From Brevibacterium sp. 'Marine' (GTDB lineage: Bacteria; Actinomycetota; Actinomycetes; Actinomycetales; Brevibacteriaceae), in the NCBI RefSeq assembly GCF_012844365.1, contig NZ_CP051626.1, positions 1,364,001 to 1,428,000 of the forward strand: a DNA stretch of 64,000 nucleotides, read 5' to 3'. This document shows positions 45,983-54,856 of this stretch, one piece after another. Position 1 is the first letter of the stretch. Each line of letters starts with the position of its first letter. The position numbers were made by a program, and so were the translations under genes. The notes beneath the pieces were generated by a model. It had not been told where the DNA came from, did no database searches, and saw only the letters and a program-made list of their open reading frames with translations.

Positions 45983-47321
45983 TCCTGCGCGACGTGATCC
46001 TTTGAGCACTCTGGAACGCGACTCCGGGCTCCTATGGCATCCCTACGCTCCGCTCGACGCCGGCGCGCATTTCTCAGTCACCGGCGCGGCTGGTCCCTAC
46101 GTAGACCTGTGCGATGTCGCCGGTGCCTCTCACCGGCTTGTCGACGGCATGAGCTCGTGGTGGTCGGTCGTCCACGGCTACCGGCATCCGTTCATGGACG
46201 CGGCGCTGACCGCTCAGCTGGGGTCATTCTCACATGTCATGTTCGGCGGTCTGACGCACGGCCCGGCTGTCGACCTGGCCGAGCGCCTCGTCGCATTCAC
46301 ACCCCCGGGACTCGACCATGTCTTCCTGGCCGACTCGGGCTCGGTCTCGGTCGAAGTCGCGCTCAAGCTGGCCGTCCAATATCAACGGGCTCGCGGGCGC
46401 GATCGCAGACGTTTCCTCGCACTCGAAGGCGCTTACCATGGTGACACGACGGGAGCGATGGGTGTGTGTGATCCGGTCGGTGGGATGCACACTGATTTCG
46501 CAGGTTTGCTGGCATCTCAGCTGTTCCTACCTCGTCCGCCGTTGCCGGAGGCTTCCCCCGCCGAAGTGGACGCATGGGTGATCAAGGCTGAAAATTTCGT
46601 CGATGCGCACGGGGCAGAGATCGCCGGCATCATCGTCGAACCCCTCTTCCAAGGTGCCGGAGGCATGCGCCCGTATCACCCAGCCGCCCTGCAGTCACTG
46701 CGACGGTTGGCCACTGAGATCGATGCCGTGCTGATCGCCGACGAGATCGCCACCGGCTTCGGACGCACGGGCTCTGACTTCGCCTGTCGGGCCGCCGGGA
46801 TCACCCCGGACGTCATGTGCCTGGGCAAGGCTCTGACCGGCGGCTATCTCACATTGGCGGCGCTGATGTGCAGTGAAACGGTTGCAGACGTCATCACCGC
46901 TTCGTCCCACCGAGCGCTCATGCACGGGCCTACGTTCATGGCTAATCCTTTGGCCTGCGCGGCAGCCATTGCCTCGATCAGTCTGCTCTTCGCCGCCGAC
47001 GAGGGCGGGTGGGAGGCGGCCATCGCACGCATCGCCCCGGCTCTCGAATCCGGGCTCGCTCCCGCTCGAGGGTTCGAGCACGTGGCCGAGGCGCGTGTGA
47101 CCGGTGGTATCGGCGTCGTCGAACTCGACCGCCCGGTCGACGTGGGGCTGACCACGCGCATAGCCGCCGAACATGGGGTGTGGCTGCGGCCGTTTCGGCG
47201 GCACATCTATACGATGCCTCCATATATCTCGTCTCCAGAGGTGGTGGACACCGTCACGGCGGCGATGGTCGCGGCAGCCGCGGCACACGGGGATGGGTGC
47301 GAGTTCGAGGTTGCATCGTGA
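45975..47321 (+). CDS. bioA: Adenosylmethionine-8-amino-7-oxononanoate aminotransferase
   Basis: PLP enzyme making 7,8-diaminopelargonate from KAPA with SAM as amino donor. 448 residues from ATG 45975. LWHPYAPLDAG and VDGMSSWWSVVHGYRHP are BioA-specific substrate-binding segments. LIADEIATGFGRTG holds the cofactor Asp, and MCLGKALTGGYLTLAALM the PLP Lys. Overlaps bioB and bioF, so the operon is tightly coupled. Confidence 0.95.
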   Translation: MPDPARRDPLSTLERDSGLLWHPYAPLDAGAHFSVTGAAGPYVDLCDVAGASHRLVDGMSSWWSVVHGYRHPFMDAALTAQLGSFSHVMFGGLTHGPAVDLAERLVAFTPPGLDHVFLADSGSVSVEVALKLAVQYQRARGRDRRRFLALEGAYHGDTTGAMGVCDPVGGMHTDFAGLLASQLFLPRPPLPEASPAEVDAWVIKAENFVDAHGAEIAGIIVEPLFQGAGGMRPYHPAALQSLRRLATEIDAVLIADEIATGFGRTGSDFACRAAGITPDVMCLGKALTGGYLTLAALMCSETVADVITASSHRALMHGPTFMANPLACAAAIASISLLFAADEGGWEAAIARIAPALESGLAPARGFEHVAEARVTGGIGVVELDRPVDVGLTTRIAAEHGVWLRPFRRHIYTMPPYISSPEVVDTVTAAMVAAAAAHGDGCEFEVAS

Positions 47322-48451
47322 ACGCCTTCTTCTCCCGCCTTTCCGCCGCGGCCGAGCGCCGAAGTGCTGCCGGTCTGGACCGCAGTGACCTCGTGCTCGA
47401 CGGACTCGACCTCGCCTCGAACGACTACCTCGGACTCTCGGCGCATCCGCTGGTGCGTGCCGCAGCGATCGAGGAGATCGAACGCATCGGCACCTCGGCC
47501 AGCGCGTCCCGACTCGTCACCGGAACCACACACGCCCACCACCGATTGGAAGCTGCGCTGGCCGAACGGCTGCGGCACCCTGCGTGTGTGACCTTCTCCA
47601 GCGGTTATCTGGCCAATATCGCTGCCGTCACTGCTCTGGCCGGTCCCGATACTCTCATCATCTCCGACGCCCACAACCATGCGTCACTCATCGATGCCTG
47701 CCGTCTGGCGAAAGCTCCGACGAGTATCGTCGCCCACAACGACCAGGGCGCCGTTGAAGCCGCACTGGCTGGTCGTCAGCAGTCCGAGGCGCTTGTCATC
47801 GTCGAATCGGTGTACTCCGTCTTCGGTGACGCCGCGGACCTGCCCCGACTTCTTGACCTCTGCGCTCGTTACGACGCTCTGCTGCTCGTCGACGAAGCCC
47901 ACGGGATCGGTGTGACCGGCACCGAGGAATTCGTCGGAATGGGGGCGGCTGCCGCGGTGAGCGAATTCCGCGACCGTCTCGTTGTCACCGCAACGCTGTC
48001 GAAAGCGCTCGGCTCCCAAGGAGGGGCTGTGCTGGGAGCCGATCTCATCCGTGATGCTGTGGTCAACACTGCACGTACCTTCATCTTCGACACCGGTCTT
48101 TCCCCTGCCGGGGCGGCCGCTGCGCGTGCCGCTCTCGACCTCATCACCGCTGAGCGGGTGGCCTCGATGAAGGCAGCCCGCGCACAACTGGCAGCCGTGC
48201 TTGATGTGCCGGTTCCAGCCGGTGCGGTGCTGTCCGTTCCGATGCCGAGCCCGGAATCCGGCGTCCGGGCACGCGAACTGCTATGCGAGGAAGGCATCCT
48301 CGTCGGCTGTTTCCGCCCACCTTCGGTGCCCGACGGCATCACGCGTCTGCGGCTGACCGCTCGCGCCGGATTCAGCCCTGATGAGCTGGCCTATGCCTGT
48401 GAGCGCATTCGGGCGATCACCGAAATCTGCGCTGCGGAGTCGGCAGCATGA
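47318..48451 (+). CDS. bioF: 8-amino-7-oxononanoate synthase
   Basis: Condenses pimeloyl-thioester with alanine to KAPA. 377 residues from the GTG at 47318, which overlaps the bioA stop. LDLASNDYLGLSAHP at the N-terminus, LLVDEAHGIGVTG with the cofactor Asp/His, and ATLSKALGSQGGAV with the PLP Lys. Length normal. Confidence 0.95.
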   Translation: MNAFFSRLSAAAERRSAAGLDRSDLVLDGLDLASNDYLGLSAHPLVRAAAIEEIERIGTSASASRLVTGTTHAHHRLEAALAERLRHPACVTFSSGYLANIAAVTALAGPDTLIISDAHNHASLIDACRLAKAPTSIVAHNDQGAVEAALAGRQQSEALVIVESVYSVFGDAADLPRLLDLCARYDALLLVDEAHGIGVTGTEEFVGMGAAAAVSEFRDRLVVTATLSKALGSQGGAVLGADLIRDAVVNTARTFIFDTGLSPAGAAAARAALDLITAERVASMKAARAQLAAVLDVPVPAGAVLSVPMPSPESGVRARELLCEEGILVGCFRPPSVPDGITRLRLTARAGFSPDELAYACERIRAITEICAAESAA

Positions 48452-49317
48452 TCCCGCGCTTTCTGCTCGTCACGGGAACGGACACCGGCGTCGGCAAGAC
48501 CATCGCCACCGCGGCGCTGGCCGCGGCACTGACGGCGGTTGGGCGTCGAGTGATCATGTGCAAGCCGATCCAGACGGGGCATATCAGGGCCGACGATCCT
48601 GCACGTGAGCAGCTCGAGTCCGATTACTGCGACGTCGTCACAGAATCTGACGCGGAGGCGGTGGCGCGGCTGACCGGCATCTATACGTTCACGAACACCA
48701 CCCTCCGCCTGCCGATGGCTCCGGTTCCCGCCGCCAAAGCCGAATCGGACGAGAACAAGTCGGCCGACGACAAATCAGCTGATGCCAAATCAGCCGACCC
48801 ATGGCCAGCAGACCCCGAGTCAGCCGATGATGAGTCAGCTGGCGCTGTACGACCCGTTCCGGACTTTTCAGGAGCCGACAGAGTCTCGAATCTGCCGAGC
48901 GCGGCCGAGCATGTGGACTTCATACGTACGGCACTGGCGCGAACCGATGCCGACCATGTCCTCGTCGAAGGGTCCGGGGGAGTCCTCGTCGATTTCGGAG
49001 GGCTTACCCTCGCCGACATCGCAGCCGGACTGTCGGAGGGAGAAAACTCGGTCGGTGCCGCCATCGTCGTCCGCTCACGCTTAGGGACTCTCAACCACAC
49101 CGCTCTCACCGCTGAAGCCCTTGAGAGACGGCGGGTTTCGACCACCGGCATCATCATCGGTTCGTGGCCCGAAAAGGCGTCTCCGGTTGACCGTGACAAT
49201 TTGGCTGCACTGTCGGCGATGGCACCTGTGCTCGGAGCGATTCCCGCCGGGGTCGGAGACAGGCTCGATCGGAACGAGTTCACTGCCCGGGCACCTGGGT
49301 GGCTGCGGCTGTCCTGA
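48448..49317 (+). CDS. bioD: Dethiobiotin synthetase with a repetitive insert
   Basis: ATP-dependent ureido-ring closure on DAPA. 289 residues, about 60 longer than usual. P-loop VTGTDTGVGKT near the N-terminus, KPIQTG, and VEGSGGVLVDF are family motifs. The extra length is an insert at about residues 94-135 made of repeats of the type KSADDKSADAKSAD. It lies just after the MAPVPAA segment (where typical BioD has P-x-AP-x-AA), near the active site, so it is probably a surface loop. ATG 48448 overlaps the bioF stop. Confidence 0.92.
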   Translation: MIPRFLLVTGTDTGVGKTIATAALAAALTAVGRRVIMCKPIQTGHIRADDPAREQLESDYCDVVTESDAEAVARLTGIYTFTNTTLRLPMAPVPAAKAESDENKSADDKSADAKSADPWPADPESADDESAGAVRPVPDFSGADRVSNLPSAAEHVDFIRTALARTDADHVLVEGSGGVLVDFGGLTLADIAAGLSEGENSVGAAIVVRSRLGTLNHTALTAEALERRRVSTTGIIIGSWPEKASPVDRDNLAALSAMAPVLGAIPAGVGDRLDRNEFTARAPGWLRLS

Positions 49318-49364
49318 TCGCAGAGGCGGTGAAGGAATCAGCCTGGTCGTCACTGTGAATCGTC

Positions 49365-49395
49365 GCAGGTCAGCTCAAATATCTCTGGTCCCCCC
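49365..49395. repeat. Left copy of 31-bp direct repeat (putative attachment site)
   Basis: Identical over 31 bases to 61378-61408. It begins GCAGGTCAGCTCAAATATCT and ends in a C run. This copy lies 48 bases after bioD and contains a displaced 10-base end of the tRNA gene found at the other copy. The amidohydrolase fragment starts at its right edge. Confidence 0.8.
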
Positions 49396-49819
49396 CCACT
49401 GCACCCACTACACCAGGGCCGATGGCAGCGACGACTGGTCGCAGCGCCTCGGCGAGGAGCGGGCGGCTCGTGCCTGGTGCACCCGTGATGTGCTCGATGC
49501 GGGTGCGATCCTCGCGCTCGGCTCCGACTATCCCGTCGCGCCCTACGAAATACTCAAGATCATGGCCGATGCGCAACTGCGCCGGCCCGTCGACGAGCCG
49601 GAGACCGCCCCGATCCTCCCGGATCAGGCCCTCACCGCCGCCGAGTAAACGACGGGACCACGCCGGGCGATCGCCGAAGACGGGGGATATCTCGCCGTCG
49701 GTGGGCCCGCCTCGTTTGCGGTGCTCGACGTCGATCCGCTCGAGGCGAACCCGGTGACGCTGGGCGGGGCGAACGTGCTGCTCACCGTGTCGGAAGGGTT
49801 GGTCACCCACAGAGCGTGA
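49394..49819 (+). pseudogene. 3' fragment of an amidohydrolase (YtcJ-like)
   Basis: Reading in one frame from the repeat edge gives HCTHYTRADGSDDWSQRLG, then DAGAILALGSDYPVAP and DPLEANPVTLGGANVLLTVSE, ending TGA at 49817-49819. These match the C-terminal quarter of YtcJ-type metal-dependent amidohydrolases. A TAA at 49646-49648 interrupts the frame. The whole N-terminal part is missing because the gene is cut at the direct repeat. Confidence 0.75.
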
Positions 49820-49937
49820 ACTGGTATGCGTGAGCGGCGGGTGCGCCCGCCCTCAGTCTTTTCCGTCCCGTCTCCACGCGTGATCCACATTACGGTCGTG
49901 GGTGGCGCCTGCGGGCGGCGTGTGGTTCGATGCCGGC

Positions 49938-50726
49938 ATGACTGAAGCGATCGAAGCCCACCGCGCCCGACTGGCCGCCGGTGAGGTCTACAACGGACTG
50001 TGGGTGATGAGCTCGAGCCAGGAGCTCGCGAAGATCGGATCCGCGGCCGGGTTCGACTATGTGAGCATCGACCTGCAGCATGGACTGAGCCGTCCCACGG
50101 ATGTCCTTCGACTCACCGATGCCATCCGTGCAAGCGGATCGGCCCTGGTCACGGCGCGCGTGGCTGCGAATCGCTTCACCGAGATCGGTGCGCTCGCAGA
50201 TGCCGGCGTCGAGGCGATCATCGTTCCACTCGTCTCCACCGCCGCCGAGGCCGCAGCCGCAGCAGCAGCACTCGACTATCCCAGCCGCGGTGGCGACCGT
50301 TCCTGGGGGCCGACCTCCGAGCTCATCTCCGGAGTCGTCCAGGACACGCGTGCCGAGCGACCGCTCCTATTCGTCATGATCGAGAACAAGGAGGGGCTGG
50401 AGAACCTCGACGCGATCTGCGCCGTCGACGGCGTGGACGGGGTCTATGTCGGTCCCGCCGACCTCGCCTTCGCCGTGGGCGCGCTCCCGGGTCAACCCGA
50501 TGAGGCCCACGCCGAGGCGGTGAGACGCATTCGTGAGGCCGCCGACGCGGCAGGCAAGATTCCCGGTATCCACTGCGGCAACGGTACGGAAGCGCGAGTC
50601 CGCCGCAAACAGGGATACCGGTTCATCACCTCGGCAGGGGACATCGGGGCCGCAGGCCGGGCCTTCCGCGAGGATCTTGCCACTGCCCGCGGCAACGGCG
50701 ACCCGAGCAGGGGCATCGCCTACTGA
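49938..50726 (+). CDS. HpcH/HpaI-family aldolase
   Basis: Class II pyruvate aldolase of the HpaI type, 262 residues from ATG 49938. GFDYVSIDLQHG carries the conserved His (Gln replaces the usual Glu before it); the metal ligands are Glu in FVMIENKEG and Asp in GPADLAFAVG; GIHCGNG is the C-terminal phosphate-loop region. It would cleave a 4-hydroxy-2-oxoacid to pyruvate and an aldehyde. The nearby meta-cleavage operon makes such a compound and lacks MhpE, so this enzyme may complete it. Separate transcription unit on the same strand. Confidence 0.85.
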   Translation: MTEAIEAHRARLAAGEVYNGLWVMSSSQELAKIGSAAGFDYVSIDLQHGLSRPTDVLRLTDAIRASGSALVTARVAANRFTEIGALADAGVEAIIVPLVSTAAEAAAAAAALDYPSRGGDRSWGPTSELISGVVQDTRAERPLLFVMIENKEGLENLDAICAVDGVDGVYVGPADLAFAVGALPGQPDEAHAEAVRRIREAADAAGKIPGIHCGNGTEARVRRKQGYRFITSAGDIGAAGRAFREDLATARGNGDPSRGIAY

Positions 50727-50810
50727 GACCGACAGGACGCTGAGCTGCGGAGTGTGCCGATTCGGACACAATCGTGGGGCACCGCGCTCGCCTGGATAGG
50801 TTGAGAGCTT

Positions 50811-51082
50811 ATGAGGCTCCGATAGCGAACCATATTCACATCCGCGTTGTGCCTGGTCATGCTGGCGACAGTGGCCGCCTGCACGAACGACTCGGATGAT
50901 CCTCTGGAGTATCCGGATTCGCCGAGCCGACATGGTTCGGACTTCGGCGCCGAAGACCTGTCCGGAACAACGATCCTGGGTACCATCGCGCTGATCTCCA
51001 CACGATGACCTCCGGGGGCGGTCTCGCCGCGGTCGACCTCAGCAGCGGGCGAGTGCTCTGGACCGGCAGGAGCGGTGGATGA
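50811..51082 (+). pseudogene. Broken PQQ-repeat-like lipoprotein
   Basis: The frame from ATG 50811 has TAG as its fifth codon, then runs on as FTSALCLVMLATVAACTNDS, a lipoprotein signal with lipobox ATVAAC. It ends at TGA 51006-51008. In another frame GGGLAAVDLSSGRVLWTG follows to TGA 51082, a typical PQQ/beta-propeller repeat. So one lipoprotein gene has suffered a nonsense mutation, a frameshift and loss of most of its length. Confidence 0.6.
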
Positions 51083-51124
51083 GGTTGGTTGACGCGATCA
51101 GAGTCTTTCGTTGACAGCCCGGTG

Positions 51125-52063
51125 TCACACGGCAAGACGGGGGAAAAGAGTTTCAGCGTTGCCTCGATTGATGGCGTGATGGGTCGGAGCATCTGCCTCG
51201 TAATCGTCGAGCATCGCGTCGAACTCTGCGGTGTTCGGCGCGAAGGGGAAATCGCTGCCGTACGTGATATGTGTGGGTTCTGCGAAAGCGAGGAGCGATG
51301 GCAGAGCAGTGGGAGATGAGGACAATGCGGTGTCGAAGTAGAACCGGCGTAGATCCTGAAGAATCGTCTCCGCTGTGACGTCGTCGTTGAATTGCGCGGC
51401 TCCTTTGAACCGGTACGCTGCGTAAGGCAGGAAACCTCCCGCGTGGCTGAGGATGATGCGAAGGTTAGGGTGGCGCCTCAAGACCCCGTTGGCGACTAGG
51501 TGCAGTGCGGACCGTGTCGTGTCGAATGGGAAGTCGAGCAATGGACTCGGTAGGCCGGGGAGCATTGTCAATTGCGGTGCCTCGGGATGGACGAAGACGA
51601 CGACTTCGCGTTCGGCGAGCATCTCCCACAGTGGCGCGTAGGACGGATCGCCGAGATACCTGCCGCGAACGTTTGAGAGGACCACGACACCATCGGCATG
51701 CAGTTCATCGACAGCGCGTGTGGCCTCGGCGATCGATCCGTCGACATCGGGCAGCGGCAAGGTGGCAAACAGTCCGAAGCGGTCTGGTCGGTCCTTGGCG
51801 AGCTCGGCACCGAAATCGTTGACGCGTCGGGCGAGGTCGCGAGCTTGTTGATCATCTCCGAAGTGTGTCCCGGGCGAACTCAAAGACAGCAGGCCGGTCG
51901 AAATCTGCTCGTCGTCCATCAGTGCGAGCGCGGCGTCGAGGCTCCACCTCGGTGTGGGCCAGCCGCCGGCAGTGAGGCCGTTGGCGTCCATGAAGTCGCG
52001 ATAGAAGCCAGGTATGTAGTGGTGGTGGGTATCGATTCGACCGGCGTTCACGGTGTGACTCAA
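51125..52063 (-). CDS. Amidohydrolase-family (ACMSD/6-MSA decarboxylase-like) enzyme
   Basis: 312 residues from TTG 52063; a GTG at 52051 is an equally good start. TIM-barrel PF04909 enzyme: N-terminal metal motif DTHHH, then VVFVHPEAP, ILSHAGGFLPY and ITYGSDFPFAP supply the remaining His and Asp ligands. GWPTPRWSLDAALALMDDE and GLLSLSSPGTHFGDD resemble 6-methylsalicylate decarboxylases and related non-oxidative aromatic decarboxylases. It probably decarboxylates an aromatic acid before ring hydroxylation by the adjacent operon; the exact substrate is open. Confidence 0.82.
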   Translation of the reverse strand: MSHTVNAGRIDTHHHYIPGFYRDFMDANGLTAGGWPTPRWSLDAALALMDDEQISTGLLSLSSPGTHFGDDQQARDLARRVNDFGAELAKDRPDRFGLFATLPLPDVDGSIAEATRAVDELHADGVVVLSNVRGRYLGDPSYAPLWEMLAEREVVVFVHPEAPQLTMLPGLPSPLLDFPFDTTRSALHLVANGVLRRHPNLRIILSHAGGFLPYAAYRFKGAAQFNDDVTAETILQDLRRFYFDTALSSSPTALPSLLAFAEPTHITYGSDFPFAPNTAEFDAMLDDYEADAPTHHAINRGNAETLFPRLAV

Positions 52064-52178
52064 TTCTTCAGTGGTGTCTGTTCTGTCGACTGTTCACGCT
52101 AAGGGAGCAAATGCGCCCGCACAATAGTCCTTCTTTTTGCTCCGCTTCGGTGCAGCGACAGAGAATGTAGGCATTGCT

Positions 52179-52298
52179 GTGCAGTCAGTGGTGGCGTTGG
52201 TGGTGACGACGCTCGTGTGTCTCGCGGCCACTGTCCTGGTCAGCAACCGGAAACGGGTGGTGACAATGAAGGACCTCCACCCGGTGATGTCGATGTAG
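52179..52298 (+). pseudogene. Possible C-terminal remnant of a membrane protein
   Basis: In the 256-base gap between amidohydrolase and TetR, one frame (open from about 52125) encodes a hydrophobic helix, SVVALVVTTLVCLAATVLV, then SNRKRVVTMKDLHPVMSM and a TAG. It looks like the last helix and tail of a transporter. No start or upstream part is present. Could also be chance. Confidence 0.3.
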
Positions 52299-52319
52299 AA
52301 CCGGTCAACCCCGTCGGCG

Positions 52320-52952
52320 CTAGATCTCCGGCAGGAGATCGGGCAGTGCCGGCAGAGCCGTATGCGCGAGCTTCTCCGCCTCTGACTGGTTGATGCCGAG
52401 CATCACGAGGACTCGCTCCGCGGCAGTATCCGAGAACGCATTGCCGTTGTCATCCGGCCGATCTTCGAGCAGCTGGAGCAGACCGAGGAGCGCTCCACCG
52501 AGGACCATCACCGTGATGTCCGGATCCAGGCGGGTGAACCGTCCGGCCTCGACGCCTGCCCTCAGACCCTCAATGGCCCGACTGCGCAAGCCACGATCAC
52601 GAGAGAGGATCGACGTTCCCGACCGCAAGAGCACCCGGACCAGTTCGGGATTGGCCCGCTGCAGGCGACCAGTCATTCTGAATCCGGTCGCGATGTATTC
52701 GGCCGGGTCGTCGACGTCGCTGGCCGCGGCATCGGCCAGGCTAGCCCAATCGTCGAGGGCCGCCTCCACGGCTGCCGCCATCAGCTCCTCTTTCGAGTTG
52801 AAGTGGTTGTAGAACGAGCCGAAGCCGACATCGGCGGCATCGGTGAGCTCTTTGATACTCACGCCCATGTCTCCCGAGGCCAGGTGTTGCTGTGCCGCCC
52901 GTACGAGGGCTGCACGGGTTCGTTGTTTGCGGCGATCGAGTCGGTTGGTCAC
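52320..52952 (-). CDS. TetR-family transcriptional regulator
   Basis: 210 residues. N-terminal helix-turn-helix: RTRAALVRAAQQHLASGDM, SIKELTDAADVGFGSFYNHF. The C-terminal ligand domain is typical of aromatic-catabolism TetR repressors. GTG start at 52952. It is divergent from the monooxygenase operon with a 197-base gap holding a palindrome (53110-53125), so it most likely represses that operon and is relieved by a substrate or intermediate. Confidence 0.9.
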   Translation of the reverse strand: MTNRLDRRKQRTRAALVRAAQQHLASGDMGVSIKELTDAADVGFGSFYNHFNSKEELMAAAVEAALDDWASLADAAASDVDDPAEYIATGFRMTGRLQRANPELVRVLLRSGTSILSRDRGLRSRAIEGLRAGVEAGRFTRLDPDITVMVLGGALLGLLQLLEDRPDDNGNAFSDTAAERVLVMLGINQSEAEKLAHTALPALPDLLPEI

Positions 52953-53109
52953 AGTTCTGAGGATACCGTCACCAGCTTCGCCATCAGCAGTCGGGGGTGC
53001 GAGATTGTCTGCGGGAGACCGAGAATGCGGCGGGCTGCGACTGGATGATGACCGACCGTCGGTGGGGCTGATCTGAGTGCAGCGGTGCGGCTGCAGGAAA
53101 ATGATGATA

Positions 53110-53125
53110 TCGTCAGAAGTGACGA
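53110..53125. promoter_or_regulatory. Candidate TetR operator
   Basis: TCGTCA-GAAG-TGACGA, a perfect 6-bp inverted repeat with a 4-base spacer, 25 bases before the first catabolic gene. Followed by AAAAAA and the GGGGAGG ribosome binding site of the monooxygenase gene. Confidence 0.5.
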
Positions 53126-53149
53126 AAAAATCTCGCCGGGGAGGTAGCC

Positions 53150-54826
53150 ATGGACGCGTCCATACTCGTGGTAGGGGCAGGCCCTGTAGGAACGTGCCTG
53201 GCCATCGATGCAGGACTGAGAGGTGTCGACGTCACCGTCGTCGAAAGCCGGAGCGCCGAGGACCCGCCCGATGCGAAATGCAACACCATCGCCTCCCGCA
53301 CAATGGAAATCTTCCGCCGCTTCGGCATCGCCGATCAGGTCCGCGAAGCAGGGCTCCCGGACGCGTATCCGACGGACACTCTCTATGCCACCTCGGTGAG
53401 CGGGCCGGAGCTGACCCGGATCGTCATGCCATCCCGATCAGAACGTTCGCACCCGGGGTTCTACGACAGCGAGTGGCCCACCCCGGAACCCATGGTGCGG
53501 GAGAGCCAAATGTGGCTCGAACCGATCCTCCGGCAGTGTTTGCTCTCGCTGCCGAACGTCCGCTTCTTGCCGGAGACTGAGTTCGTCTCCTCCACTCAGG
53601 ACGCCGACGGTGTGACTGCTGTCTGTCGCCCTGTGAAGACCGATGATGAGTTCGAATTGAGGGTCGGCCACCTCATCGGCTGCGACGGCGGTTCGAGCCG
53701 AGTCCGCAAGCAGATGGGGGTGAGATTCCAAGGTGACGGAGAGATCTCGCGGACCCGGTCCACCCTGATCCGCTCGGCCGGGGTGCGGGAGCTGTTTGGA
53801 TCCCGCAGGCCCGCGTGGATGACATGGATCGCCAATAGTCGGGTCAAAGCCAATGTGGTCGCCATCGACGGGCAGGACCTGTGGCTGGTGCACCGGGCAT
53901 TAGACCCGGGCGAGACGGACTTTGAGACCGTTGACCTCGAGCAGTCAATCCGGGACGCGCTGGGAGTCGGCCCCAACTTCGACTTTGAGATCATTCGCAA
54001 TGAGGACTGGGTGGGCCGACGTCTCGTCGCTGACCGCTTCCGAGACGGTCGACTCTTTGTGGCCGGAGACGCCGCCCACCTGTGGGTGCCCTTCGCCGGC
54101 TACGGGATGAATGCCGGAATTGCCGATGCGACGAACCTGTCCTGGCTGCTCAGTGCGGTGCACTCCGGGTGGGCCGATGCCGGCATCCTCGACGCCTATG
54201 AAGCCGAGCGCCAGCCGCTGACCGACCAGGTATCGCGTTTGGCGATGGCAAAGATGGAAGAGAACGCCGACCTCGTCGCGAAGCAGAGAGTGCCGCGGAT
54301 CCTAACCTCGCGCGGACTCATCGGACGTATCGTCCGCCGCCGACTGGGCAGGAAGCTGCTGGCCGCGAACATCGCGCAGATGTCGCCCGAGGGCCTCAAC
54401 TTCGGGTACTACTACGAGGACTCACCGATCATTCCCGACCACGGCCAGACCCCGCCGACCTATGACATGGGTTCCCACGTTCCATCGACGGTGCCCGGAT
54501 GTCGGCTTCCCCACTTCAGCGTCGACGGCATCAGCATCCTCGACCGTCTTGGACCGGACTACACGCTCATTCGCTTCAACCAGAGCATCGACGTCGCGCC
54601 GCTGGTGCAGGGACCTGTGCCCTTCGTGCTCGTCGACGCCGTGCGCCCGACCGATCCCGTATTCGAGCATGATCTGCTCATCGTTCGCAGCGACACGCAC
54701 GTCGCCTGGCGAGGCAACGACCTGCCGGGCCGGATCGACGAGCTCAGTCAGCAGCTGCGAGGAGCGCCAGCTTCCTCGGCGACGAGCTCCGCTGCGCTGC
54801 AGACGATTGTGACCACCCCGCACTGA
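53150..54826 (+). CDS. FAD-dependent aromatic monooxygenase (PheA/TfdB/MhpA group)
   Basis: 558 residues. GxGxxG FAD motif ILVVGAGPVGTCLAIDAGL at the N-terminus, DG motif GCDGGSSRVRKQMGV near 180, and GDAAHLWVPFAGYGMNAGIA (FAD ribityl site) near 305; the C-terminal thioredoxin-like domain is present. It hydroxylates a phenolic ring with NAD(P)H and oxygen. First gene of a five-gene operon; GGGGAGG precedes the ATG. Differs clearly from the second monooxygenase of the operon, so the two probably act in sequence or on different substrates. Confidence 0.9.
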   Translation: MDASILVVGAGPVGTCLAIDAGLRGVDVTVVESRSAEDPPDAKCNTIASRTMEIFRRFGIADQVREAGLPDAYPTDTLYATSVSGPELTRIVMPSRSERSHPGFYDSEWPTPEPMVRESQMWLEPILRQCLLSLPNVRFLPETEFVSSTQDADGVTAVCRPVKTDDEFELRVGHLIGCDGGSSRVRKQMGVRFQGDGEISRTRSTLIRSAGVRELFGSRRPAWMTWIANSRVKANVVAIDGQDLWLVHRALDPGETDFETVDLEQSIRDALGVGPNFDFEIIRNEDWVGRRLVADRFRDGRLFVAGDAAHLWVPFAGYGMNAGIADATNLSWLLSAVHSGWADAGILDAYEAERQPLTDQVSRLAMAKMEENADLVAKQRVPRILTSRGLIGRIVRRRLGRKLLAANIAQMSPEGLNFGYYYEDSPIIPDHGQTPPTYDMGSHVPSTVPGCRLPHFSVDGISILDRLGPDYTLIRFNQSIDVAPLVQGPVPFVLVDAVRPTDPVFEHDLLIVRSDTHVAWRGNDLPGRIDELSQQLRGAPASSATSSAALQTIVTTPH

Positions 54827-54856
54827 ACCTTCAGTCAGAAACCCAAGGAGGACACC

